A stretch of DNA of 64,000 nt from Halonatronomonas betaini (lineage in GTDB: Bacteria; Bacillota; Halanaerobiia; Halanaerobiales; Halarsenatibacteraceae): NCBI RefSeq assembly GCF_015666175.1, contig NZ_JADPIE010000006.1, positions 154,108 to 218,107 of the forward strand. The letters are read 5' to 3'. The notes under the pieces were generated by a model. It saw nothing but the letters and a program-made list of their open reading frames with translations. It had not been told where the DNA came from and searched no databases. Below are positions 63,929-64,000 of the stretch, one piece after another. The position numbers and the translations under genes are program-made. Within the stretch, counting starts at the first letter, position 1; every line of letters starts with the position of its first letter.

Positions 63929-64000
63929 TGGCTCCCCGAGCAGGACTCGAACCTGCGACAAAGTGGTTAACAGCCACTCGCTCTGCCAGCTGAGCTATCG
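63929..64000 (-). tRNA. tRNA-Asn (anticodon GTT), 5' end cut by window
   Basis: Cloverleaf with anticodon arm AGTGG-CTGTTAA-CCACT, T-arm GCAGG-TTCGAGT-CCTGC, acceptor 3' strand TCGGGGA and encoded CCA. The first few acceptor bases lie outside the window. Confidence 0.95.

Overview
The window looks like a chromosomal segment of a low-GC, halophilic, Gram-negative-walled (diderm) Firmicute, most likely order Halanaerobiales. Three things point there: Firmicutes-style synteny (dcw-ylm cluster; rimO-pgsA-cinA-recA-rny-ymdB block); outer-membrane logic in the same genome (TonB/ExbB/ExbD and an SLH coiled-coil protein); and strongly acidic exported domains (TonB linker, Rnf flavin domains, DivIVA tail). 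Nearly everything is on the minus strand; only parC, perR and tRNA-Thr are on the plus strand. The assignment is inference, because there is no rRNA in the window.

1-22.4 kb, read leftward from mraZ, is a near-complete division and cell-wall (dcw) cluster: mraZ-rsmH-ftsL-ftsI(PASTA)-murE-murF-mraY-murD-ftsW-murG-murC-ftsQ-ftsA-ftsZ. It continues into nrdR-pgeF-HlyD-like-yggS-sepF-yggT-ylmH-divIVA-glsA and a partial lipoprotein. murB and the sporulation genes often found after ftsZ are missing. A four-repeat MraZ-type operator precedes mraZ.

22.4-35 kb holds ddl-trpS with its own promoter and a divergent type IIA topoisomerase pair (parE/parC-like). It then has an envelope operon: exbB-exbD-tonB, a large exported Ig/cohesin-like protein, an SLH coiled-coil protein and a SleB-type wall hydrolase.

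35.2-47.8 kb is the most unusual part. It is one compact operon joining an Rnf-like redox module (rnfC, a giant rnfD-rnfG fusion, rnfE, rnfA; no rnfB) to a complete Mbh-type Mrp antiporter module (mrpE, F, G, split mrpA C-terminus, B, C, D) plus a second, frameshifted antiporter gene. The fusion carries nine FMN-binding modules in series. RnfA and RnfE lack the cysteines that hold the membrane [2Fe-2S] centre in canonical Rnf/Nqr. A Rex-like operator lies upstream. I read this as a candidate undescribed NADH-linked, multi-flavin, antiporter-coupled complex.

47.8-64 kb contains PHP phosphoesterase, ymdB, rny, recX-recA (promoter with a LexA-like box), thpR, a TPR protein, cinA, pgpA, pgsA, rimO, tRNA-Pro, a DUF2103-like gene, tRNA-Thr, sfsA, a small unknown gene, surE, perR (with a Per-like box), mscS, an AhpD-like protein, an unknown membrane protein and a partial tRNA-Asn. 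An 11-bp tandem repeat family occurs in two distant intergenic gaps (near 22.7 and 58.85 kb).
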